Shown here one piece after another: positions 57,391 to 64,000 of a stretch of DNA of 64,000 nt (the first letter of the stretch is position 1; every line of letters begins with the position of its first letter). Location: assembly GCF_006716745.1 (NCBI RefSeq), contig NZ_VFPP01000001.1, positions 4,092,001-4,156,000 on the forward strand. The letters run 5' to 3'. Made by a program: the position numbers and the translations under genes. The notes below the pieces were generated by a model. It saw only the letters and a program-made list of their open reading frames with translations, did no database searches and had not been told where the DNA came from. The stretch is from Saccharothrix saharensis. Lineage in GTDB: Bacteria > Actinomycetota > Actinomycetes > Mycobacteriales > Pseudonocardiaceae.

Positions 57391-57756
57391 ATGTCGCACA
57401 CCGTCCGCTTGCGTACCGACGTCTTCACCAAGGCTGCGCGACTTGCGGGCTTCCGCTCGGACTACGCGCTTGCCAAGGCGATGGACGTCAACCGCTCCAC
57501 GGTTGCACGGGTGCTGAGCGGCGAGCTTCAGCCCGGTCCGGCGTTCATCGGCGGCGCGCTCATCGCCCTCGCGCCCATGCAGTTTCACGACCTGTTCGAG
57601 GTCGTACCCGCTTCCACTTCCACAGACGATTCCTCGACAGAAAGGCAAGGCAGTGCCGACCAGCACGCCGAACACCGAACCGTCCACGACCTTGCAGGCC
57701 GCCCTGGCCCACGCCGAACTGGGCTGGCCCGTGATACCGGGAGCCATCTGGCATGA
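57391..57756 (+). CDS. Small XRE-type helix-turn-helix protein
   Basis: A 121-residue protein whose first 70 residues form a helix-turn-helix (ARLAGFRSDYALAKAMDVNR, STVARVLSGE) ending with FHDLFEVV. The last 35-40 residues are unstructured and overlap the next gene by 104 bp, so a lost stop codon is possible. Likely a regulator in an element. Confidence 0.7.
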   Translation: MSHTVRLRTDVFTKAARLAGFRSDYALAKAMDVNRSTVARVLSGELQPGPAFIGGALIALAPMQFHDLFEVVPASTSTDDSSTERQGSADQHAEHRTVHDLAGRPGPRRTGLARDTGSHLA

Positions 57757-58231
57757 CGGACACTTCGCCAGTCCGGTGGACGAGCTGCCCGTCACCAGTC
57801 CGTGCCTGCGCCCCATCAAGGCAGCCACCACCGACGCCGAACTGGTGCGCGAGTGGTGGTCGACGCCTGGGCTGCACCAGCCCAACGTCTTCACCGTGAC
57901 CGGTCCGGAGGTGGGCGCGTTCGCGGTAGCCGAGTCACTGGTCATGACGCTCGCGGATGACCCGTGGTTCGCTGGTCTGCCGACGCCGGTGCTGGCCTTC
58001 CCGAACATGCCCATCGCCTACTTCCTCGTCCGACCGCCGATGCCCTCGGTGCTCATGAGCGACGAAGCGCGGGTCATGAAGGCCGGGATGCCGATGCCCC
58101 TGCCACCCAGCGCACTGGAGACCACGCCGGTGATCTGGCTCGTCACCCCCGAACAGGCGGGCAACCGCCTGATGCCCGGTGACGCCCTGGCCGACCTGAT
58201 CCAGAGCTACGAGAAGAGGAAGAGCGCGTGA
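57653..58231 (+). CDS. Bifunctional DNA primase/polymerase-like (Prim-Pol N-terminal) protein
   Basis: A 192-residue protein with the opening ALAHAELGWPVIPGAIWHDG, then a KAATTDAELVREWWSTPG block, matching the N-terminal part of Prim-Pol domains in actinobacterial integrative elements. Catalytic Asp pairs typical of active Prim-Pol are not obvious, and the protein is short, so it may be inactive. GTG start; overlaps the HTH gene by 104 bp and the next gene by 4 bp (GTGA). Confidence 0.6.
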   Translation: MPTSTPNTEPSTTLQAALAHAELGWPVIPGAIWHDGHFASPVDELPVTSPCLRPIKAATTDAELVREWWSTPGLHQPNVFTVTGPEVGAFAVAESLVMTLADDPWFAGLPTPVLAFPNMPIAYFLVRPPMPSVLMSDEARVMKAGMPMPLPPSALETTPVIWLVTPEQAGNRLMPGDALADLIQSYEKRKSA

Positions 58232-58569
58232 CTGAGCTGGCCGAACGGACGCCACCGACCATCACCCGACTGCCGTGGAGCGCGGAGGAGTTCACCAGGC
58301 TCATGCGGGAGCTGGCCGTGTCCGAAGTCCCACGGCTGTTCGCGCTCGTGGAGGAGTACGGCGAAGGAGAAGACGCCCGCGTTGCGGGCTACGGCCTGGC
58401 CTACGCCGACCGGGTTGACGTCAACTCCGTGGAAGGCGACTTCCAACTGAACTCCGAGAGTGCGGAGCGTGCCCGGACGCTGTTCGAGATCTCCTCACGG
58501 TCGACGGGGGTTTCACGGGTGCACGTGGTGTGGCTGGACGAGACAACCACTGCGGCGCATCAGGGCTAA
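58228..58569 (+). CDS. Hypothetical protein of the element
   Basis: A 113-residue acidic soluble protein with no recognised motif. It starts with GTG overlapping the Prim-Pol-like stop by 4 bp, so it is co-translated. Confidence 0.55.
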   Translation: MTELAERTPPTITRLPWSAEEFTRLMRELAVSEVPRLFALVEEYGEGEDARVAGYGLAYADRVDVNSVEGDFQLNSESAERARTLFEISSRSTGVSRVHVVWLDETTTAAHQG

Positions 58570-58772
58570 AGCGACGCCCAGCAGACGACTCGGAGGAGGC
58601 GACCCCGTGCGTGAGGGCTACCTCCTCCGTCTGCCTGTGGGGACGTGCTGCTTCCTGGCGCCCTCAGATGGAGGGACGTGATCGCCGTGGGTGCACACCA
58701 CGGGCGTGGACCGCAGTCGGTGACCGTGGCAGAGCTGGCGGAGCGGGCACCAACGTCCAGCTCAGTGACGAC

Positions 58773-59201
58773 ATGCGGCAGCAGTACGCGCGGAACCTCG
58801 AAGAGTTGGAGCGCAAGGAGGACTATCTCCTCGACCTCGCGGCCGACCAAGGCCGGTCGAAGGAGAAGCTGCGCGTCAAGATCGACGGCATCCGCGCGGA
58901 GCGATCAGAGATCGAGAGCACGTCGGCAACGTGCCGGACAGCAGCTCGACGCTGGCCGTGACGTGTCCCTTGCCGCGCTCACGCTTCTGGAACAGCCCGC
59001 ACGGGCCTACGAACGCGGCAACGCGACTGTACGCACCATCCTGAACCGGGCGTTCTTCACAAAGCTGTAGGTCGACGGCGAGAAAGTCATCGAGCACCAG
59101 GCCGAAGAGCCCTTCGACACTCCAAGAGCGGCGTACACCGTCTACCTCAGCAACCGGACAGCCGTCACGACCCAGCGGAAGGCCGACGGCGCGCACAACA
59201 A
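58773..59201 (+). pseudogene. Serine recombinase C-terminal remnant
   Basis: The text LEELERKEDYLLDLAADQGR and SKEKLRVKIDGIRAER is the coiled-coil/zinc region of a large serine recombinase. The sequence continues in a second frame (LLEQPARAYERGNATVRTIL, NRAFFTKL), then an in-frame TAG at 59068, then VDGEKVIEHQAEEPFDT. So there is one frameshift near 58930 and one nonsense codon. The catalytic domain is absent. It lies between the element genes and tRNA-Ala. Confidence 0.6.
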
Positions 59202-59204
59202 AAA

Positions 59205-59248
59205 GGGCTCACCCCATCTGACCTATGAGGGTCAGATGGGGTGAGCCC
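59205..59248 (-). terminator. Intrinsic terminator of tRNA-Ala
   Basis: A 19-bp perfect stem (59205-59223 with 59230-59248) and a 6-nt loop. On the minus strand it is followed by TTTTT (plus-strand 59200-59204), a classic Rho-independent terminator 8 bp after the tRNA. Confidence 0.9.
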
Positions 59249-59255
59249 CCTGTGG

Positions 59256-59328
59256 TGGAGCTGAGGGGAATCGAACCCCTGACCTACTCGATGCGAACGA
59301 GTCGCGCTACCAACTGCGCTACAGCCCC
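59256..59328 (-). tRNA. tRNA-Ala (CGC anticodon)
   Basis: 73 nt; the acceptor stem GGGGCTG pairs with CAGCTCC and has an A discriminator. The anticodon loop TTCGCAT gives CGC. The T-arm GGTTCGATTCC is canonical. CCA is not encoded. The decayed element region lies on its 3' side, the usual integration side. Confidence 0.95.
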
Positions 59329-59366
59329 GTGTTCTGTTGTCGTGCGGGGGAAGCATATCAGTAGTC

Positions 59367-59389
59367 GGGGGGTGGTTTTGCCACCCCCC
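59367..59389 (-). terminator. Hairpin between sepX/glpR and tRNA-Ala
   Basis: GGGGGGTGG (59367-59375) and CCACCCCCC (59381-59389) form a 9-bp stem with a TTTTG loop directly after the sepX stop. Confidence 0.7.
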
Positions 59390-59390
59390 T

Positions 59391-60089
59391 CTACTCACCC
59401 GACGCCCGCCGGTACGGGAGGGCTTCGGGGCCGTCCAGCTCGACGAACAGCGGGTCCTCGTCGTCCGGGTCCACCACGACGGTGCCGGGGCGCGGCTGGT
59501 GCTGGAAGCGGGGCTGCGCGGGCAGACCCGGCTGGTCACGGGGTTGCTCGGCGTCCTCGGCGGACGACGTGGTCGCGGCGTGCCGCCGGGGGTCCGCGGC
59601 GGCCTGCCGCGTGGCCGGGCGGCGGCGGGACTGGGCCAGCCTGGCCTGGCGTCGGGCGCGGATCTCCTCCTCGATCCGGACCTGCCGGCGCAGGTAGCCG
59701 AGGTAGGAGACGAGCGTCACGTCGACGGCCGCGTGGCCCCACCAGACCAGCGGGTAGAGCACGCCCGCGACGATGCCCGTGACGAGGGCCAGGAGCAGCA
59801 GCGTGCCGACGACGCGGCGGCGGAACGCGTACTTCGCCTGGGCCACGATCGCGGCCGTCTCCGGGTCGTAGCCACCGCGGCCCGGGCGGAACGGCCGGTG
59901 CTCGACGAAGTCCAGGTCCGGCTCGTCGTAGTCGTCGTAGTCGTCGAAATCCGGGTCGGCCTCGGGCATGGCGTCGTACTCCTCCTCCACGCCGCCGCGC
60001 GAGGCGTCGGCGCGCTTGCGCGCGACCATGGGCACGAGGACGACCAACCAGGCCACGACCAGTCCCACGACGATCAGCGAGCTCGGCAT
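59391..60089 (-). CDS. SepX/GlpR-like divisome membrane protein
   Basis: A 232-residue protein with an N-terminal membrane helix (PSSLIVVGLVVAWLVVLVPM), an acidic Asp/Tyr-rich linker, and a second hydrophobic stretch (about 95-120, VVGTLLLLALVTGIVAGVLY). A basic, low-complexity C-terminus follows. By position (beside rimJ, glp/moeA and galU) and topology it is the counterpart of Rv0996, Streptomyces SepX and corynebacterial GlpR, membrane proteins of the cell division machinery. ATG 60089 has GGAGG at proper distance; GTG 60098 is an alternative. Confidence 0.75.
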   Translation of the reverse strand: MPSSLIVVGLVVAWLVVLVPMVARKRADASRGGVEEEYDAMPEADPDFDDYDDYDEPDLDFVEHRPFRPGRGGYDPETAAIVAQAKYAFRRRVVGTLLLLALVTGIVAGVLYPLVWWGHAAVDVTLVSYLGYLRRQVRIEEEIRARRQARLAQSRRRPATRQAAADPRRHAATTSSAEDAEQPRDQPGLPAQPRFQHQPRPGTVVVDPDDEDPLFVELDGPEALPYRRASGE

Positions 60090-60250
60090 CCCCGTCACCT
60101 CCCCCTACCCCGCGGCGCGCTCGGTGGTGCGCTCGCCACGCTAGTCACAACAGTCACACCTGTGTCGGAGGCACGCCGACTGGCGTACGTACCAAAGTGT
60201 GGTGTATCACCCACTTTCGGGTGATCCGAATAAGCCGGTCGGCCCGCAGA

Positions 60251-60907
60251 TCAGGCAGTTCGGGCGTATCCCTGTGCGACCAACCGGCGTACCAATCCCT
60301 CCGGCGACGCCTCCTCGGCGGTCATCGCGAAGCACAGGTGGTCGCGCCAGTCCCCCGCCACGTCGAGGTACCGCAGGAACAGGCCCTCCTCGCGGAACCC
60401 GGCCTTGGCGAGCACCCGGAGGCTGGCCCGGTTCTCCGGGCGGACGGTGGCCTCCAGCCGGTGCAGGCCGCCCTCGCCGAAGCAGTGGTCGACCACGAGC
60501 GCCAGCGCCGCCGTGGCCACGCCGCCGCGCGCCCGGTCGGCCGCCACCCAGTAGCCGACCCACGCCGAGCGCAACGACCCGCGCACGATGTTGCCCACGG
60601 TGATCTGACCGGCCAGCTCGCCGTCCACGGTGATCACGAACGGCAGCGCCTGGCCGCGCCGGGCCAGCGACTTGAGCGACGACCACTGCGGCGGCCACGC
60701 CAGCGGCGCGTTGCGCTCGTGCCAGCCCTCGGCGGCGGTGGGCTCCCAGTCCTCCAGGTACGCCCGGTCGCGCAGCCGGGCCCGCGACCACGCCGAGGCG
60801 TCCATCAGCTTCGGCGGGCGCAGCGCCACCAGGCCCGCGGGCACCCGCAGCGGGCCGAGCCGCGCGGGCCAACCGGGGTGCCGACCACCGTCACCCGCGA
60901 AACTCAT
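60251..60907 (-). CDS. rimJ: GNAT acetyltransferase RimJ-like
   Basis: A 218-residue N-acetyltransferase of the RimJ/RimL group: VGYWVAADRARGGVATAALA (acetyl-CoA loop) and LHRLEATVRPENRASLRVLAK (read in parts) are typical. In enterobacteria RimJ acetylates ribosomal protein S5; the actinobacterial target is not established (cf. Rv0995). It lies between glp and sepX, all on the minus strand. Confidence 0.88.
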   Translation of the reverse strand: MSFAGDGGRHPGWPARLGPLRVPAGLVALRPPKLMDASAWSRARLRDRAYLEDWEPTAAEGWHERNAPLAWPPQWSSLKSLARRGQALPFVITVDGELAGQITVGNIVRGSLRSAWVGYWVAADRARGGVATAALALVVDHCFGEGGLHRLEATVRPENRASLRVLAKAGFREEGLFLRYLDVAGDWRDHLCFAMTAEEASPEGLVRRLVAQGYARTA

Positions 60908-60940
60908 CCATCCCCACCGTGCTCGTCCCCGGTCGGACCG

Positions 60941-62179
60941 TCATCCCCGCTGCGCCAGGAAGCTGACCACGACCTCTTCGCCGACCGCCACGTCCGTCAC
61001 GTCCTCGTCGACCATGATCAGGCAGTTCGCCTCGGCCAACGACGCCAGCAGGTGCGACCCGGAGGTACCCAGCGGCTGCACCAGGTACTCGCCGTTGTCC
61101 GCGTCGCGCAGCAACTGGCCGCGCAGGTAGCCGCGCCGCCCCTTGGTCGAGGTCAGCGGCGACAGCAGCCGCGCGCTGACCGCCCGCCGGTACGGGTTGC
61201 GCTTGCCCAGCGCGGCCCGGATCAGCGGACGCACCAGCACCTCGAAAACGACCAGCGCGCTCATCGGGTTCGCGGGCAGCAGGAACGTCGGCACCGCGTC
61301 CGGTCCGAGCCGGCCGAAGCCCTGCACCGAACCGGGGTGCATGGCCACCCGCGTCACGTCCACGTCGCCGAGGTCGGCCAGCGCCGCGCGCACCTCGTCG
61401 CCGATGACGCCCCCGACGCCACCCGCGACGACCACGATCTCCGACAGCAGCAACCTGCCCTCGACGACCTCGCGCAACCGGCGGGGGTCCGGCGACTGGA
61501 TGCCGACCCGGCTGACCTCGGCGCCCGCGTCCCGCGCGGCGGCGGCCAGCGCGTAGGAGTTGACGTCGTAGACCTGCCCCTGGCCGGGGGTGCGGTCGAC
61601 GTCGACCAGCTCCTCGCCGATCGAGATCACCGACACCCGCGGCCGGGGGTGGACCAGCACCTTGTTGCGGCCGACCGCGGCGAGCAGCCCCACCTGGGCC
61701 GCGCCGATCGACGCACCCCGGCGCACCGCCACGTCACCGGTCTGCACGTCTTCGCCGGCGCGCCGGACGAACGCCGCGGACGGCACGGAGCGGTGCACCG
61801 TCACCTTCGCCGCGTGCCCGTCGGCGTCACCGCGGTTGGTGTAGCCGGCGGGCACCACGGCGTCGGCCAGGGTCGGCAGCGGCGCGCCGGTCGCGACCCG
61901 GACCGCCTGACCGGGTTGCAGCCGTCTGGGCTGGCGGGACCCCGCCGGGATCTCGCCGACCACGGGCAGCGTGACCGGTTCCTCGTTCGCCGCCTGCACG
62001 TCGACGCTGCGCACCGCGTAGCCGTCCACGGCCGCCTGGTCGAACCCGGGCAAGGCGCGCTCGGCGACGACCTCCTCGGCGCAGAGCAGGCCCTGCGACT
62101 CGGAGATCGCCACCCGCACCGGGGCGGGCCGCACGGCGGCGGCGACCACCTTGGCGAGCTGCTCGTCCACTGACCTCAT
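60941..62179 (-). CDS. Gephyrin/MoeA-like protein (Glp)
   Basis: A 412-residue MoeA-fold protein: ALPGFDQAAVDGYAV, GEIPAG, VATGAPLP, VVVAGGVGG-VIGDEV and LPANPMSALVVFEVLVRP. The usual MoeA motifs TGGTSVGDYD and LPGNPVS are altered, suggesting loss of molybdenum insertion activity. Its place next to galU, rimJ and a SepX/GlpR-like gene matches the corynebacterial Glp, which binds FtsZ, and its receptor GlpR. A true MoeA is the alternative. ATG 62179 follows GAGGTC; 14 bp after galU. Confidence 0.78.
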   Translation of the reverse strand: MRSVDEQLAKVVAAAVRPAPVRVAISESQGLLCAEEVVAERALPGFDQAAVDGYAVRSVDVQAANEEPVTLPVVGEIPAGSRQPRRLQPGQAVRVATGAPLPTLADAVVPAGYTNRGDADGHAAKVTVHRSVPSAAFVRRAGEDVQTGDVAVRRGASIGAAQVGLLAAVGRNKVLVHPRPRVSVISIGEELVDVDRTPGQGQVYDVNSYALAAAARDAGAEVSRVGIQSPDPRRLREVVEGRLLLSEIVVVAGGVGGVIGDEVRAALADLGDVDVTRVAMHPGSVQGFGRLGPDAVPTFLLPANPMSALVVFEVLVRPLIRAALGKRNPYRRAVSARLLSPLTSTKGRRGYLRGQLLRDADNGEYLVQPLGTSGSHLLASLAEANCLIMVDEDVTDVAVGEEVVVSFLAQRG

Positions 62180-62193
62180 AAGTTGACCTCGTT

Positions 62194-63075
62194 TTAGGAG
62201 TTGGCGAGGCGTGCCCGCAACCACTCCCCCAGCTCGGGCCCGTAGTCGGGGTGCTCCAGTGCGAAGTCAACCGCAGCTTTGAGGAATCCCCCCGGATTGC
62301 CCAGGTCGTGTCGCCCACCGCGGTGGACGACGACGTGCACCGGGTGGCCCTCGTTGATCAGCAGCGCGATGGCGTCGGTGAGCTGCAGCTCGCCGCCGGC
62401 GCCGGGCGTGATGCGCTTGAGGGCGCCGAAGATCGCCCGGTCGAGGAGGTAGCGGCCGGCCGCGGCGAACGTGGACGGCGCGTCCTCGGGCTTGGGCTTC
62501 TCGACCATGCCGACGACCTGCTTGACGTCGTCGTCACCGGTGTCCTTGACGTCGAAGACGCCGTAGGCGGAGATCTGCTCCTTGGGGATGTCGAACGCGC
62601 ACAGCACGCTGCCACCGAGCTTCTCGCGGACCGAGGCCATCTTCTTCAGCACGCCCGTGGGCAGCACGAGGTCGTCCGGCAGCAGGACGGCGACGGCCTC
62701 GTCCGCGCCGGTCAGGTTGCCCTCGGCGCAGGCCACCGCGTGGCCCAGGCCCAGCGCCTTGTCCTGGATGGCGGTCTCGACGGCGAGCAGGTCGGGCGCG
62801 CGGCGGACCTTCGCGAGCAGGTCGGACTTGCCGCGTTCTTCGAGCGTCGCCTCCAGCTCGGGCTGCGGGCGGAAGTACTCCGCGACCGCGTCCTTGCCGG
62901 GTGAGGTCACGATCACGAGCTTCGTCGCGCCCGCCTCGGCGGCTTCGGTGGCGACGAGTTCGATGCCAGGGGTGTCGACGACCGGCAGCAGCTCCTTGGG
63001 CACCGCTTTGGTGGTGGGGAGGAAGCGCGTGCCCAGGCCTGCCGCCGGCACGATTGCTGTCTGGAAGGCGCTCAT
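62194..63075 (-). CDS. galU: UTP-glucose-1-phosphate uridylyltransferase
   Basis: A 293-residue enzyme making UDP-glucose. Motifs: AIVPAAGLGTRFLPTTKAVPKELLPVVD (read in parts), EKPKPEDAPS, AGRYLL and GGELQLTDAI. ATG 63075 is chosen; the open frame beyond it is a shadow of the divergent cyclo-ligase gene. Divergent from the 5-FTHF cyclo-ligase gene with a 38-bp gap. Confidence 0.96.
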   Translation of the reverse strand: MSAFQTAIVPAAGLGTRFLPTTKAVPKELLPVVDTPGIELVATEAAEAGATKLVIVTSPGKDAVAEYFRPQPELEATLEERGKSDLLAKVRRAPDLLAVETAIQDKALGLGHAVACAEGNLTGADEAVAVLLPDDLVLPTGVLKKMASVREKLGGSVLCAFDIPKEQISAYGVFDVKDTGDDDVKQVVGMVEKPKPEDAPSTFAAAGRYLLDRAIFGALKRITPGAGGELQLTDAIALLINEGHPVHVVVHRGGRHDLGNPGGFLKAAVDFALEHPDYGPELGEWLRARLANS

Positions 63076-63113
63076 GAGCTGCGAGCGTAACGGCGCGCTT
63101 AGGGTGACCTGCC

Positions 63114-63680
63114 ATGACGTCCGGTGAACGTGATCGGAAGGCGACTCTGCGCACACGGCTGCGGGCCGGGCGGCGTGGCGCGGTGATGCCCTCGATGGCC
63201 GCCGAGGTGCTGGCCGCCGTGGTCGAGTTCGACGTTTCACCTGGTCAGACGGTGTGCGCTTATGTCGCTTCGGCGGTGGAGCCCGGGTCGTTGGCGATGG
63301 TGGAGGCGTTGCGGTCGCGCGGGTTGCGGGTGTTGCTGCCCGTGGTGGTCGGCGAGGCGTTGGACTGGGCGTCCTACGACGGGCGGTTGCGCGTGGGGGC
63401 GTTCGGGCTGCGGGAGCCGGTGGGGCCGTTGCTCGGTGCGGAGGCGGTCGGGTCGGCGGCGTTGGTGCTGGTGCCGGCTTTGGCGGTGGACCACGCGGGG
63501 GTGCGGTTGGGGAAGGGCGGCGGGTACTACGACCGGGTGTTGGGTTCGGCGGCGGGGCCGGTGGTGGCGGTGGTGCGGGACGAGGAGTTCGTGCCGTCGT
63601 TGCCCGCCGAGCCGCACGACGTCCGGGTGGACGCGGTGCTGACGCCGGGGCGGGGTGTGGTGCGGCTGCCGGTGCTGTGA
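63114..63680 (+). CDS. 5-formyltetrahydrofolate cyclo-ligase
   Basis: A 188-residue folate enzyme converting 5-formyl-THF to 5,10-methenyl-THF with ATP. The signature RLGKGGGYYDRVL and the opening RKATLRTRLRAGRR are clear. It corresponds to Rv0992c between galU and the FmdB gene. Confidence 0.93.
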   Translation: MTSGERDRKATLRTRLRAGRRGAVMPSMAAEVLAAVVEFDVSPGQTVCAYVASAVEPGSLAMVEALRSRGLRVLLPVVVGEALDWASYDGRLRVGAFGLREPVGPLLGAEAVGSAALVLVPALAVDHAGVRLGKGGGYYDRVLGSAAGPVVAVVRDEEFVPSLPAEPHDVRVDAVLTPGRGVVRLPVL

Positions 63681-63730
63681 CGTTGACCTGTGATGTTTGC
63701 GCCACCTGTGCCGGTTGCCGCATCATCGGT

Positions 63731-63759
63731 GTTGGCACTCGTGACGCAGGAGTGCCAAC
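63731..63759 (+). promoter_or_regulatory. CIRCE operator (HrcA site)
   Basis: GTTGGCACTC, 9 nt, GAGTGCCAAC: a perfect 10-bp inverted repeat with the 9-nt spacing of CIRCE (consensus TTAGCACTC-N9-GAGTGCTAA, with GG/CC at the variable positions as in high-GC bacteria). It ends 22 bp before the start of the FmdB/Ruc gene and implies heat-shock control by HrcA. Confidence 0.85.
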
Positions 63760-63781
63760 CAGGACTCGTGGAGGGCTCACC

Positions 63782-64000
63782 GTGCCGACTTACCAGTACG
63801 CCTGCACCGAGTGCGACCACCGGTTCGAAGCGGTGCAGTCCTTCTCGGACTCCGCGCTGACCGAGTGCCCGCAGTGCTCCGGCAAGCTGCGCAAGCTGTA
63901 CGGCGCGGTCGGTGTCGTGTTCAAGGGCAGCGGCTTCTACCGGACCGACAGCCGTTCGACGTCGTCCTCTTCTTCGACTTCTTCGGCGTCGTCTTCCTCG
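63782..64000 (+). CDS. FmdB-family zinc-ribbon protein, Ruc-like (partial)
   Basis: The first 73 codons are present; the gene runs off the right edge. The N-terminal zinc ribbon has two Cys pairs (CTEC and CPQC), then VVFKGSGFYRTDSR and a Ser-rich low-complexity tail. It matches Rv0991c (Ruc), a redox-regulated chaperone with a disordered tail. GTG 63782 follows GGAGGG. The CIRCE operator in front fits Rv0991c being in the HrcA regulon. Confidence 0.88.
   Translation, partial: MPTYQYACTECDHRFEAVQSFSDSALTECPQCSGKLRKLYGAVGVVFKGSGFYRTDSRSTSSSSSTSSASSSS

Overview
The window is high-GC, densely coded actinobacterial DNA with many GTG starts. Gene content and order point to Pseudonocardiales (Saccharothrix/Lentzea/Actinosynnema-like): two DivIVA-repeat proteins, rpfB, an actinobacterial protein O-mannosyltransferase and a Glp/SepX divisome pair. 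The genus is an inference. From both ends the order follows the M. tuberculosis Rv0991c-Rv1018c neighbourhood: glmU-prs-rplY-pth, a fatty-acyl ligase, ispE, ksgA, rpfB, tatD, metG, rsmI and pmt, then (after an insertion) sepX/glpR, rimJ, glp/moeA, galU, 5-FTHF ligase and the FmdB/Ruc gene.

Region 1 (1-3.3 kb): end of a PQQ-type sugar dehydrogenase, a TetR regulator, an acyl desaturase with two tandem palindromic operators, and a membrane-anchored alpha/beta hydrolase. Region 2 (3.5-13.4 kb): tRNA-Gln, a GGDEF protein, glmU, prs, a large NLR-like STAND ATPase with an N-terminal RHIM-like motif, rplY, a four-repeat DivIVA-like protein and pth. Region 3 (13.4-29.2 kb): fatty-acyl ligase, an eight-repeat DivIVA-like protein, a Uup-type ABC-F protein, ispE, a metQ-metI-metN methionine importer, ksgA, rpfB, tatD, metG and rsmI. 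The importer is preceded by a SAM riboswitch and a small Cys-containing leader ORF and sits between ksgA and ispE, which are neighbours in mycobacteria.

Region 4 (29-53.9 kb): pmt, then accessory genes. These are a PD-(D/E)XK-like protein, Lrp plus DUF2000, a Ser/Thr kinase with inverted topology, a secreted S1 protease with a carbohydrate-binding tail, and an endonuclease Q-like/UvrD fusion. They are followed by two giant secreted proteins (LamG multi-domain and RHS polymorphic toxin with Hint domain) and a putative immunity gene, ended by a 22-bp-stem terminator. Region 5 (53.9-59.2 kb): a decayed, lower-GC accessory segment downstream of tRNA-Ala(CGC), with recombinase fragments, a truncated hypothetical gene, a DMT transporter, a frameshifted HTH/TPR regulator, a small HTH protein and a primase-like protein. 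It looks like the wreck of an integrative element. Region 6 (59.2-64 kb): tRNA-Ala, sepX/glpR, rimJ, glp, galU, 5-FTHF ligase and an FmdB/Ruc gene under a CIRCE operator.

The most unusual structure is a family of intergenic repeats (three copies near 0.2, 16.6 and 19.7 kb) built from tandem units of about 22 bp. In two copies the units are mirrored into a giant hairpin, and the arrays begin directly at stop codons. The second most interesting is the SAM riboswitch whose closing stem overlaps the ribosome-binding site of a leader peptide upstream of metNIQ.
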